From Clostridiales bacterium (GTDB lineage: Bacteria; Bacillota; Clostridia; Oscillospirales; Butyricicoccaceae): a stretch of DNA of 19,041 nucleotides. Shown one piece after another: positions 7,196-14,329 of the stretch (position 1 is the stretch's first letter; every line of letters begins with the position of its first letter). The stretch spans positions 1 through 19,041 of the forward strand of contig JAHZHY010000093.1 of NCBI GenBank assembly GCA_019420045.1, read 5' to 3'. A program made the position numbers and the translations under genes. The notes under the pieces were generated by a model. The model did not search any database. It was not told where the DNA came from and was given only the letters and a program-made list of their open reading frames with translations.

Positions 7196-8275
7196 ATGGG
7201 ATATGTTGCAGTGACAGGCGGCCAGGAGGCCATTGACGCCTCCATTGAGCTGCTTCGGGATTACCGCTCCCAGGGAGATGCACCGGTGGATCTGGCGGCC
7301 CTGCGGGACCGGATGGGGCTTCTGATCGATCGGATCATGTCGGAAGCGGGACTGTATGCGCCGGATTACGCCGCCCTGGCGCTGAAGCAGTGTGAGGGAA
7401 GCCCGGAAGAGGCGGTTTTCCTTCTGCGGGCGTATCGGAGCACCTTGCAGCGCAATTACACTTCCCGCACTGTGGATGGAAGCCAGATGCACATCCGCCG
7501 CCGGATCAGTTCGGCCTTTAAGGACATTCCAGGAGGGCAGCAGCTGGGGGCCACCTATGATTATGTCCATCGTCTGCTGGATTTCGGACTGGGACAGGAG
7601 AAGGAAGAGGATCTGCAAAGCTGGAAGAAACAGTTCCGGGAAGAAAAAGAAGCACCCCGGACTCTTTCCGATCAAGCGCCCCGGGTGCTGGATCTTCTCC
7701 GGCAGGAAGGGCTTTTGGAACAGGTGGAGGAAGACACCAGCGAGCCCTGCGATATCACCATGGAAAAGCTGCCCCTTCCCGCTCCCCGCAGCGCCATTTT
7801 GCAGACGCTCACCCGGGCCGACACCGGGTTTGTCAGCGGCTTGGCGTATAGCGATATCCGGGGATTTGGTATGTCCCATCCCACCATTGGAGAACTGCGG
7901 TATGGCTGGCTGGACATTGAAGTGGATTCTCCGTTGGAAGAAGGGGAAAGGGTCTATGTGGGCTCTGTGGATATCACCGAGGTGGAAGGGCTCATGGGAA
8001 GCCGTCCCGGAAGCAGCGGTATCGGAGTGGGGTATGGCTGCGTCATGGGGCGCAACGATACCAAGGCCATTGCCATGGCCGTGCTGGATCATGCCCTGAC
8101 GCTGAAAGACACCGGACCCACCAGCGATATGGAATTTGTGCTGCTCCATGGGGATTGTCTGGAGATGAACGGATTTATTTCCCATTTGAAGCTGCCCCAC
8201 TATGTCACCTTCCAGTCCAAGCTGGACGGCCTGAGAAATCAAAAAAGGAGCATGGGTCATGACGAGCAAAAATGA
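7196..8275 (+). CDS. phnI: C-P lyase subunit PhnI (ATP:phosphonate nucleosidase/ribosyl transferase component)
   Basis: A 359-residue protein, the length expected for PhnI. Family features include the opening MGYVAVTGGQEAID, then RNYTSRTVDGSQMHIRRRIS, DYVHRLLDF, SGLAYSDIRGFGMSHPTIGELR, and DHALTLKDTGPTSDMEFVLLH. PhnI is the subunit that displaces adenine from ATP; with PhnG, H and L it forms the ribose 1-phosphonate 5-triphosphate. The ATG follows the phnH stop by one base and has GGGAGG 10 nt upstream. The 3' end overlaps phnJ by 17 nt, consistent with stoichiometric coupled synthesis of the core complex. Confidence 0.95.
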   Translation: MGYVAVTGGQEAIDASIELLRDYRSQGDAPVDLAALRDRMGLLIDRIMSEAGLYAPDYAALALKQCEGSPEEAVFLLRAYRSTLQRNYTSRTVDGSQMHIRRRISSAFKDIPGGQQLGATYDYVHRLLDFGLGQEKEEDLQSWKKQFREEKEAPRTLSDQAPRVLDLLRQEGLLEQVEEDTSEPCDITMEKLPLPAPRSAILQTLTRADTGFVSGLAYSDIRGFGMSHPTIGELRYGWLDIEVDSPLEEGERVYVGSVDITEVEGLMGSRPGSSGIGVGYGCVMGRNDTKAIAMAVLDHALTLKDTGPTSDMEFVLLHGDCLEMNGFISHLKLPHYVTFQSKLDGLRNQKRSMGHDEQK

Positions 8276-9152
8276 CAGGGAAGATTATAACTTCGCCTTT
8301 TTGGATGAAGGCTCCAAGAGGGAGATCCGCCGATCCATCCTGCATGCCATTGGCATTCCTGGGTATCAGGTGCCCTTTGGTTCCCGGGAATTGCCCATCG
8401 GCCGGGGGTGGGGCACCGGCGGCATCCAGTTGACCATGTCCCTCATCGGCCCGGAGGACACGCTGAAGGTCATCGACCAGGGCAACGACGACAGCGTCAA
8501 CGCCGTCAGCATCAAGCGGCTAATCTGCCATACCACCGGAGTGGAAACCACCACCGACACCCAGAAAGCCGATATCATCCAGTCCCGCCATCGAATCCCC
8601 GAAGAGCCTTTGCGGGAAGACCAGGTGCTGGTGCTGCAGGTGCCGCAGCCGGAGCCTTTGCGCCGGGTGGACCCTCACGAAGAGGTGACCCGTCAGCTTC
8701 ATGCCGATGGAGAATATACCGGTATCTGGGTGAATCTGTTTGAAGCTCTTCTGACCCGTGGGTCCCCCTTCCTGGGTGCTTCCCATCCGGTGCTGGTGGA
8801 TGGGCGGTATGTAATGAGCCCCAGTCCCATTCCCCGGTATGATAACCCCAAGCTCCATCAGGCCCAGTGCCTTTATTTGTTTGGGGCCGGGCGGGAAAAG
8901 AAGATCTACGCCGTGCCTCCCTATACCGATGTGGTATCTCTGGCCTTTGAGGATCATCCCTTCCGCCAGGAGGATATGAGCGGCCGGAAATGCCGGTTGT
9001 GCGGGGCGGAGAATGTGTATTTTGACGAACTGGTGGACGAAAAAACGGGGGAGACATATTATCAGTGCTCCGACACCGGCTATTGTCAGAAGCGCCGGCA
9101 GCAGCAACAGGAGCAGGAGAAACGCCAGGGAAAGGGGCCGAACCATGGATAA
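8259..9152 (+). CDS. phnJ: Radical-SAM C-P lyase PhnJ (ribose-1-phosphonate 5-phosphate C-P lyase)
   Basis: A 297-residue protein that cleaves the carbon-phosphorus bond using S-adenosylmethionine and a [4Fe-4S] cluster. It yields the hydrocarbon (methane from methylphosphonate) and 5-phosphoribosyl-1,2-cyclic phosphate. The unusual cluster motif CX2CX21C is exact: C245, C248 and C270. The catalytic cysteine is six positions on at C276 (CSDTGYC). The glycine proposed to carry the radical corresponds to G35 in IPGYQVPFGSRE. GWGTGGIQLT, QSRHRIPE, SPSPIPRYDNPK and FGAGREKKIYAVPP are strong family signatures. All key residues are intact, so an active enzyme is expected. The start has AAAAAGGAG upstream inside phnI. 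The end overlaps phnK by 8 nt. Confidence 0.97.
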   Translation: MTSKNDREDYNFAFLDEGSKREIRRSILHAIGIPGYQVPFGSRELPIGRGWGTGGIQLTMSLIGPEDTLKVIDQGNDDSVNAVSIKRLICHTTGVETTTDTQKADIIQSRHRIPEEPLREDQVLVLQVPQPEPLRRVDPHEEVTRQLHADGEYTGIWVNLFEALLTRGSPFLGASHPVLVDGRYVMSPSPIPRYDNPKLHQAQCLYLFGAGREKKIYAVPPYTDVVSLAFEDHPFRQEDMSGRKCRLCGAENVYFDELVDEKTGETYYQCSDTGYCQKRRQQQQEQEKRQGKGPNHG

Positions 9153-9981
9153 CAGGACGCCGGTATTGGAAGGAAAACACATCACAGTGCGTTTTGGAGA
9201 GGGTTGTGATTACTGCCGCAGTCATCCGGAGATCGAGCGGGGCCGGTGCCCCAAATGCCATACCATTTGGGCGGTGCGGGATGTGAGCTTTCAGCTCTTC
9301 CCCGGAGAGATTCTGGGGATCGTGGGAGAATCGGGAAGCGGTAAAAGCACCCTTTTGCGGGCTCTTTATTTTGACCGCCCGGCCACCAGAGGCGAGGCTC
9401 ACATCTCCCTGTATCACCAGGGACAGGTCAATATCCTCCAGGCCAGCAGCCAGCAGAAACGGTATCTGCGCAACCATCTGATGGGCATGGTCTACCAAAA
9501 CCCCATGCTGGGATTGCGCATGGGGTTGTCCTCCGGGGCCAATGTAGCCGAAAAGCTCATTGCTGCCGGGAACCGCAATGCGGGAGAGATGATCGGGCGG
9601 AGCCAGCAGCTGCTGCGCCATGTGGAGATTCCGACGGAGCGGATGAAGGAGGCTCCCGCTGTTTTTTCCGGCGGAATGCAGCAAAGAGTGCAGATCTCCA
9701 AGGCCACGGCCAACAATCCACCCATTCTTTTTCTGGATGAAGTGACCACCGGGCTGGATCTCAGCGTGCAGGCCAAGGTGCTGGACCTGATCCGCTCCAT
9801 TCAAAAAGAACTGGGCATTGCCATGATGGTGGTCAGCCACGATCTGGCGGTGATCCGCATGATGGCCGACCGGACCATGGTCATGCTGGGCGGCCGGGTG
9901 GTGGAAGAAGGCCTCACCGATCAGATCCTGGAAGATCCCATTCACGAATATACACAGACATTGGTCAGCTCGCTGCTTTAG
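9145..9981 (+). CDS. phnK: C-P lyase-associated ABC ATPase PhnK, with four-cysteine insert
   Basis: A 278-residue ABC-type ATPase not tied to transport; PhnK docks on the PhnGHIJ core. Walker A GESGSGKST spans 61-69, the signature is FSGGMQQR, Walker B and D-loop are ILFLDEVTTGLD, and the H-loop is VVSHDLAV. QNPMLGLRMGLSSGANVAEKLIA and the tail HEYTQTLVSSLL are PhnK-specific. I chose ATG 9145, which overlaps the phnJ stop, with AAAGGGG upstream; the frame is open further upstream but that is phnJ coding. Between the first strand and Walker A lies an insert with C21, C24, C35 and C38 (CX2C-X10-CX2C), a zinc-knuckle-like element lacking in E. coli PhnK as I recall it. Confidence 0.95.
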   Translation: MDNRTPVLEGKHITVRFGEGCDYCRSHPEIERGRCPKCHTIWAVRDVSFQLFPGEILGIVGESGSGKSTLLRALYFDRPATRGEAHISLYHQGQVNILQASSQQKRYLRNHLMGMVYQNPMLGLRMGLSSGANVAEKLIAAGNRNAGEMIGRSQQLLRHVEIPTERMKEAPAVFSGGMQQRVQISKATANNPPILFLDEVTTGLDLSVQAKVLDLIRSIQKELGIAMMVVSHDLAVIRMMADRTMVMLGGRVVEEGLTDQILEDPIHEYTQTLVSSLL

Positions 9982-9998
9982 CGGGCCAAGGAGGAACC

Positions 9999-11222
9999 AT
10001 GGAAGAGATTTTTATCATACACAATGGGGAAGTGGTTTTGCCGGACAAAGTGCTTTCCCAGGGCGCCGTTGTGCTGGAAGGAAACCTGATTCGGGAAATC
10101 TGTCCCAAAGGGCAGTGGGAGGACCGGTATCCCGGAGTCAGAACGCTGGATGTTCAGGGAAATTATATTTTCCCTGGCTTCATTGATATCCATTCGGACA
10201 ACATCGAAACGGTAATCCAGCCCCGCCCCCAGAGCATGATTGATTTTGAACTGGCCATGCGGGAACAGGAAAAACAACTGGTGAATCAGGGCATTACCAC
10301 CATGTTTCATTCTCTCAGCATGACAAACGGCAACATTCGGGCCAACCGTTCCAGTCTGCGTACACCGGAAAATCTCACCAAGCTGGCCGGACTGATCCGT
10401 CGTTTCCACGAAGGGGACCATCTGATCCGGCACCGGTTCCATTGCCGGTATGACATCACCAATCTGGACTGCTACCCCTTGCTGCTGGAGTTTATCCGCC
10501 GAGGGGATATGCAGCTGCTCTCCTTTACCGATCACACCCCGGGCCAGGGCCAGTACCGGGATCTGGAATTTTTCAAGCAGCGGGTGATGGCCCAGGATCA
10601 AAGCGATGAGGAAAAGGAGCGGATTCTTCGCCAGAGAATGGAGCGGGCCAAGCTCACAGCCCAGCAGCTGGAAGAAGCTGCCGATCTGGCGGCGGAAAAG
10701 GGGATTGCCATTGCTTCCCATGACGACGACAGCCTGGAAAAATTGGAATATGTCACTTCGTCCCTGCATGCCGGGATCTGCGAGTTCCCTGTGGAGCTGG
10801 ATGTGGCCCGGGCCGCCAGAGAAAAGGGGATGCAGGTGGTGGTGGGGGCCACCAATGTGCTCATGGGCCGCTCCCATTCCAATAACCTCTCGGCCCGGGA
10901 GGCCATCCGGGAGGGCTGTGCTGATATCCTGGTTTCCGATTATTTCCCGCCGGCGCTGCTTCATGCAGTGTTCCGCCTGTGGGAAGAAGGGATGCTCACC
11001 CTTCCCCAGGCGGTGAACATGACTTCCCGCAATCCGGCCCGGGCCGTGGGCATCGGACAGTGGACCGGCAGCATCGAAGAAGGCAAATGCGGCGATCTGT
11101 TGGTGGTGGGGAAAAAGGACGGCCTGCCGGTGATTTTGCAGGTGTTCATCAACGGCCAGATGGTATCCAATCTGTGTTACCGCAATGATTTCATCCGGGA
11201 GGATGGCACCCGTTATGACTGA
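9999..11222 (+). CDS. phnM: Ribose-1-phosphonate 5-triphosphate diphosphatase PhnM
   Basis: A 407-residue metal-dependent amidohydrolase-superfamily enzyme that removes pyrophosphate from the ribose-1-phosphonate 5-triphosphate, producing the PhnJ substrate. The metal site H65-S-D67-N-I-E70 sits after GNYIFPGFIDI (PhnM proteins commonly read HTDN at this point). Further motifs are SFTDHTPGQGQYRD, AIASHDDDS, VVGATNVLMGRSHSNNLSAREA and LVSDYFPPALLHA, all typical of PhnM. The ATG has AAGGAGG 5-6 nt upstream, 17 nt after phnK. Here phnM comes before phnL and is separated from it by an IMPase-family gene, unlike the E. coli order K-L-M. The stop overlaps the next ATG by 8 nt. Confidence 0.95.
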   Translation: MEEIFIIHNGEVVLPDKVLSQGAVVLEGNLIREICPKGQWEDRYPGVRTLDVQGNYIFPGFIDIHSDNIETVIQPRPQSMIDFELAMREQEKQLVNQGITTMFHSLSMTNGNIRANRSSLRTPENLTKLAGLIRRFHEGDHLIRHRFHCRYDITNLDCYPLLLEFIRRGDMQLLSFTDHTPGQGQYRDLEFFKQRVMAQDQSDEEKERILRQRMERAKLTAQQLEEAADLAAEKGIAIASHDDDSLEKLEYVTSSLHAGICEFPVELDVARAAREKGMQVVVGATNVLMGRSHSNNLSAREAIREGCADILVSDYFPPALLHAVFRLWEEGMLTLPQAVNMTSRNPARAVGIGQWTGSIEEGKCGDLLVVGKKDGLPVILQVFINGQMVSNLCYRNDFIREDGTRYD

Positions 11223-12024
11223 TGGGAGAAAAGCTTTGCTGTTGGCCCGGGGGATTTTGCTGGAGTGTGGACGGGAACTGATGCGCCGCCGGTTGGAAAG
11301 CCTGGGAGAGGTGGAAGAAAAAACCGGGTATGACGATGTGGTCACACCCAATGATCGATGGGCTCAGGATTTTATTTGCGGGCGCTTGCTGGAGCGTTTT
11401 CCATCCCACGGTGTCCTGGGGGAAGAAGGGGCGCGGAAAAAGGGGGAAAGCCCTTGGCTATGGGTGCTGGACCCCATCGACGGAACGACTAATTTTATTC
11501 ACTTGGGCAAACTGTACGCCATCTCTCTGGGCCTTTATTATGGCGGGAAGCCCTATGGAGGCCTGGTGCTGGATGTGGAGCAGGGCCGGGTCTATGAGGG
11601 CCTGGAAAAACCGGTATCCTTGCCCAGGGGTGAAGCAGGCCAATGCCGCCGGAGCCTGCTTCATTTGGGGTATAAGACCATGGAACATCTGGCGGCGATG
11701 GGCAGCGATCCCCTGGCCCTTCCCCGTCAGTTTCGGGGGGTGCGGTATTTTGGGTGCGCTTCTTTGGAAATGTGTTCCCTGCCGGAAGAAGAAAGCGCCC
11801 TCTATCTTCACACCCATTTGAAACCCTGGGATTTTGCTGCGGCTGTACCGGTGCTCCATAGCCGGGGATGGGGAGCTACGGTGTTTCCCATGGGGGAAGA
11901 AAGCTATTTTGTAGCGGCCTATCCCACGCAGGCCTTGTGGGAACAATGCCAGGTATGGCTGCCGCCGCAGCTGCTGGAAGAGATGGAACGAAACAGAGGA
12001 GGTATTTTCTGTGTTAAAGATTGA
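11215..12024 (+). CDS. Inositol-monophosphatase-family phosphatase inside the C-P lyase operon
   Basis: A 269-residue member of the Li+-sensitive, Mg2+-dependent IMPase/FBPase/CysQ superfamily. The metal-binding set is complete: E70-E71 in LGEEGA, then D86-P-I-D89-G-T-T in WVLDPIDGTTNF, and D206 in WDFAAAVPVL. The usual WDxAAG glycine is alanine (A210), and the spacer after motif 1 is short, so it is not an ordinary suhB. The start is ATG 11215 with GGGAGG about 11 nt upstream; it overlaps phnM by 8 nt, and its own end overlaps phnL by 14 nt, so it is a true operon member. Possible roles are dephosphorylating a ribose bisphosphate, a phosphorylated shunt product, or a phosphonate-bearing phosphoester before or after C-P cleavage. 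No substrate can be assigned from sequence. Confidence 0.85.
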   Translation: MTDGRKALLLARGILLECGRELMRRRLESLGEVEEKTGYDDVVTPNDRWAQDFICGRLLERFPSHGVLGEEGARKKGESPWLWVLDPIDGTTNFIHLGKLYAISLGLYYGGKPYGGLVLDVEQGRVYEGLEKPVSLPRGEAGQCRRSLLHLGYKTMEHLAAMGSDPLALPRQFRGVRYFGCASLEMCSLPEEESALYLHTHLKPWDFAAAVPVLHSRGWGATVFPMGEESYFVAAYPTQALWEQCQVWLPPQLLEEMERNRGGIFCVKD

Positions 12025-12754
12025 ACATTTGTCCAAAGAGTTCGTCATGCACATTCGCAACGATGCCCAGATTCAGGGGTTTGAGGACATCTCTTTTTCC
12101 GTGGAGCCGGGCAAACTGGTGGCCATCACCGGCCCCAGCGGATCGGGGAAATCCTCCCTGCTCAAGTGCATTTACCGCACATACACTCCCACTGGTGGAA
12201 AGGTGATCTATCAGGATGCACAGGGGGAGAAGATCGACCTGGCCAGCGCAGAACCCTGGGAGATCATTCGGCTGCGCAACCGGGAGATCGGGTATGTGTC
12301 TCAGTTTTTCAGTGTCATTCCTCGGGTGTCGGCACTGGATATTCTCACCAGCACCCAAACCGGACGGGGGGCGGATCGTCAGCAGGCCCGCCGGAAAGCC
12401 CAGCGGTATCTGGAAGCGGTGGGCATCGCTCCCCAGCTGTGGGATATGTATCCGGCCACTTTCAGCGGAGGGGAAAAGCAGCGTCTCAACATTGCCAACG
12501 CCCTGATTACAAAACCCCGGCTCCTTCTTTTGGATGAACCCACCGCCTCTCTGGATGCCCGGAGCAAACAGTGGGTGATGAATCTGATTCTGGAGCTGAA
12601 AAAGGAAGGGGCCGCCATGGTGGGGGTGTTCCATGATGAGATCGCCATCCGGACCTTGGCGGATCAGCGCTTTGAGATGAAGGAAAAGCGGCTGGTGCCG
12701 GTGGATTATGCGGCCCACTACGGGGAAGAGTTTTTGGACGAGACGGCAAATTGA
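12011..12754 (+). CDS. phnL: C-P lyase-associated ABC ATPase PhnL
   Basis: A 247-residue ABC-type ATPase required with PhnG, H and I for phosphonate-ribose transfer. It aligns well with PhnL: a GPSGSGKSS Walker A near residues 39-47, CIYRTYTPTGG, then VSQFFSVIPRVSALDIL, the signature FSGGEKQR, the Walker B region LLLLDEPTASLDA, and GVFHDEIA with the switch His. WVSQF-VIPR-SAL is specific to PhnL and separates it from transporter ATPases such as LolD. The start is GTG at 12011, preceded 8 nt upstream by GAGGAGG, and lies inside the end of the IMPase gene. No permease is associated with it. Confidence 0.95.
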   Translation: MLKIEHLSKEFVMHIRNDAQIQGFEDISFSVEPGKLVAITGPSGSGKSSLLKCIYRTYTPTGGKVIYQDAQGEKIDLASAEPWEIIRLRNREIGYVSQFFSVIPRVSALDILTSTQTGRGADRQQARRKAQRYLEAVGIAPQLWDMYPATFSGGEKQRLNIANALITKPRLLLLDEPTASLDARSKQWVMNLILELKKEGAAMVGVFHDEIAIRTLADQRFEMKEKRLVPVDYAAHYGEEFLDETAN

Positions 12755-12770
12755 CCCAGGGAGAAAAGCC

Positions 12771-13589
12771 ATGATCGATATGCATGTTCACTCCCATTGG
12801 TCCGATGGGGATTGTTCTGCCAGTCAGCTGGTGAGGATGGCCTGGGAAAAAGGGCTTTCCGGCACCATTCTCACAGATCATGACACCTTTGGCGGTGAAG
12901 ATGATGGGGAAGAAGCGGCAAAAGCGGCGGGGATCTTTTTGGATCGGGGGATGGAAATCAGCTGCCGGCAGGAGGATGGGCGGCCGCTGCATCTTCTGGC
13001 CTATGGAGTCCCCAGGGAAAACCGAGAGATGCTGGAAAGGTTCTGCGAGCCTTTCCGCCGGTCGCGGGATGAAGCGGTTCGACAGAGCGCATTGGCTTTG
13101 GAAGAACTGGGGTTTCCAGTAACGCTGGAACAGGTGGAAGCCTACGCCGGACCAGGTGGTCAGCTGTGCAAGCAGTATATCATGGATGTGCTGATAAAAG
13201 CGGGGCTTTGCCATGAAATGTACGGAGAGCTGTACCGAAGCATTTTCAAAAAGCAATCCGATGGCGCTCCACCGCTGGCGCCGCTTCAAGTGAAATTGGC
13301 CGACCCTTTTCAAGCTCTGGAGGCCATCCGGTGCAGCGGCGGATTGGCCGTGCTGGCCCATCCGGGACAGTATGGGAACTTTCAGATTTTGCCTCAGCTG
13401 GTTGGCTGCGGCCTTTTTGGGATAGAGGCTTATCATCCCAAGCACGACGGAGAGTGTACCCGCCGATGTTTGAACCTGGCCCAGCAATATGGTTTGGCCG
13501 TGACCGGCGGTTCAGACTATCATGGCCGCTTTGGGGAGGGTGAGCAGCTGGGAGAGTGGGGGATAAAGGCTCGGCCGGAGTGGCTATAG
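12771..13589 (+). CDS. phnPP: PHP-family cyclic phosphate phosphodiesterase/phosphatase, PhnPP-like
   Basis: A 272-residue polymerase-and-histidinol-phosphatase (PHP) domain enzyme. Metal ligands are visible in order: H5-V-H7 and D12 in MHVHSHWSDG, D36-H37 in LTDHD, E62 in GMEISC, then LAHPGQ and the terminal GSDYHG. A PHP enzyme of this type from Eggerthella lenta is known to hydrolyse 5-phosphoribosyl-1,2-cyclic phosphate, via ribose 2,5-bisphosphate, to ribose 5-phosphate and phosphate. That replaces PhnP and PhnN. Here it is the last gene of a phn operon lacking phnP and phnN, which fits the same job. The ATG has GGGAG about 8 nt upstream and follows phnL by 16 nt. Generic PHP proteins acting on nucleotides (YciV/TrpH-like) look similar, so the assignment leans on context. 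Confidence 0.85.
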   Translation: MIDMHVHSHWSDGDCSASQLVRMAWEKGLSGTILTDHDTFGGEDDGEEAAKAAGIFLDRGMEISCRQEDGRPLHLLAYGVPRENREMLERFCEPFRRSRDEAVRQSALALEELGFPVTLEQVEAYAGPGGQLCKQYIMDVLIKAGLCHEMYGELYRSIFKKQSDGAPPLAPLQVKLADPFQALEAIRCSGGLAVLAHPGQYGNFQILPQLVGCGLFGIEAYHPKHDGECTRRCLNLAQQYGLAVTGGSDYHGRFGEGEQLGEWGIKARPEWL

Positions 13590-13596
13590 CACAGAA

Positions 13597-13633
13597 AAAC
13601 CGCCTTCGGGCGGTTTATGAACTTTTTTGCCAT
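13597..13633 (+). terminator. Intrinsic terminator of the phn operon
   Basis: An 8-bp stem (13597-13604 with 13609-13616) with a stable UUCG tetraloop begins 8 nt after the phnPP stop. The first bases after it are TATGAAC-like and only then TTTTTT (13623-13628), so the U-tract is imperfect. Some readthrough toward hsp20 is possible. Confidence 0.7.
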
Positions 13634-13656
13634 AGAGTTTTACCCATTTGTGAATA

Positions 13657-13683
13657 TTAGCACTCTCGCCTTGACAGTGCTAA
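13657..13683 (+). promoter_or_regulatory. CIRCE element (HrcA operator)
   Basis: TTAGCACTC, a 9-nt spacer, then CAGTGCTAA. This matches the CIRCE consensus TTAGCACTC-N9-GAGTGCTAA except for one base (C for G) at the start of the right arm. The right half overlaps the -35 box of the hsp20 promoter, so bound HrcA would block RNA polymerase. The variant base also creates the final CA of a perfect TTGACA. Confidence 0.9.
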
Positions 13684-13698
13684 AAAACGGACTATAAT
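13671..13698 (+). promoter_or_regulatory. Consensus sigma-A promoter of hsp20
   Basis: TTGACA (13671-13676) and TATAAT (13693-13698) are separated by 16 bp, both perfect. The transcript would begin near 13705, leaving an untranslated leader of about 75 nt before the ATG at 13780. No riboswitch-like fold stands out in that leader. Confidence 0.9.
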
Positions 13699-13779
13699 AA
13701 AGGTGTACTAAAAAAGAAGGCCTGAATAAGACCTCCTAGCGGGCACGACTTTACATCGTATCGAATGGAGGAATGATTT

Positions 13780-14220
13780 ATGTTGCCCAGTATTTTTGGT
13801 GAAAATTTGTTTGATGAGTTCTTTGGAAACGCCTTTGACAACGATTTTTGGAGCACACAGAATCCGCTCTATGGTAAGAGGGCCAAGAACCTGATGAAGA
13901 CCGACGTGAAGGAAGAGGAGGATGCGTACAGCATCGCCATCGACCTGCCGGGCTTTGATAAGGACAATGTGCAGGCTCACTTGGAAGATGGTTATCTCAC
14001 CGTCACGGCCAACAAGAGCAGTGAGCAGGATGAGAAGGATCAGAAGGGCCGTTATATCCGTCAGGAGCGCTATTCCGGTTCCTGCAGCCGCAGCTTCTAT
14101 GTGGGTGATATTCGCCCGGATGAAGTGAAGTGCTCCTATGAAAGCGGTGTGCTTCGCATTCGCATCCCCAAGCGTGATATGCAGCTGCCTGAAGGCCGCA
14201 AACAGATCGCCATCGAATAA
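13780..14220 (+). CDS. hsp20: Small heat-shock protein, Hsp20/alpha-crystallin family
   Basis: A 146-residue cytosolic chaperone that holds unfolding proteins in a refoldable state. The N-terminal 35-40 residues are Phe/Asn-rich (FGENLFDEFFGNAFDN), as is usual for the oligomerisation arm. The alpha-crystallin domain starts near residue 40 with MKTDVKEEEDAYSIAIDLPG and runs through GYLTVTANK to the family motif SGVLRIRIPK near 125-134. The IXI-type tail is IAIE at the very end. Residues 72-90 hold a charged segment that includes QERYSGSCSRSFYV shortly after. GGAGGA lies 8 nt before the ATG. HrcA control is expected from the upstream CIRCE. It stands alone as a monocistronic unit between two terminators. 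Confidence 0.95.
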   Translation: MLPSIFGENLFDEFFGNAFDNDFWSTQNPLYGKRAKNLMKTDVKEEEDAYSIAIDLPGFDKDNVQAHLEDGYLTVTANKSSEQDEKDQKGRYIRQERYSGSCSRSFYVGDIRPDEVKCSYESGVLRIRIPKRDMQLPEGRKQIAIE

Positions 14221-14231
14221 CTCTTGGATGA

Positions 14232-14264
14232 AAAATGCCCCGGCCATGCGGCCGGGCATTTTTT
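14232..14264 (+). terminator. Intrinsic terminator of hsp20
   Basis: An inverted repeat ATGCCC(C)GGCC / GGCCGGGCAT with an ATGC loop and one bulged C is followed by TTTTTTG. It begins about 12 nt after the hsp20 stop. A-residues on the left also pair with the T-run. Confidence 0.88.
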
Positions 14265-14278
14265 GTTTAGAAAAACGA

Positions 14279-14310
14279 AACTCCCCTGTTCCCGCAGGAA
14301 CAGGGGAGTT
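14279..14310 (-). terminator. Intrinsic terminator of the tdh-kbl operon
   Basis: A 14-bp perfect stem (14279-14292 with 14297-14310) encloses a 4-nt loop. Read on the minus strand it is followed by TCGTTTTTC. It lies about 20 nt beyond the kbl stop and faces the hsp20 terminator, so convergent transcripts are well separated. Confidence 0.88.
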
Positions 14311-14329
14311 GTTTTGCAAAAGGGAGGGA

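Noticed and set aside
6082..8269. Long minus-strand open frames opposite phnG, phnH and phnI.
   Set aside because: They are His/Gln/Pro-rich antisense translations of conserved phn genes and have no start signals.
8575..11351. Two minus-strand open frames of over 450 codons opposite phnJ-phnK and phnM.
   Set aside because: The same antisense effect; the sense proteins have all catalytic motifs in place.
12011..12754. Reading phnL as a LolD/MacB-type exporter ATPase.
   Set aside because: No permease is adjacent, and the VSQFFSVIPRVSALDIL and GVFHDE segments are specific to PhnL.
13699..13779. A possible riboswitch or thermosensor in the hsp20 leader.
   Set aside because: Only weak short pairings are visible (for example around 13718-13735), and CIRCE already explains the regulation.
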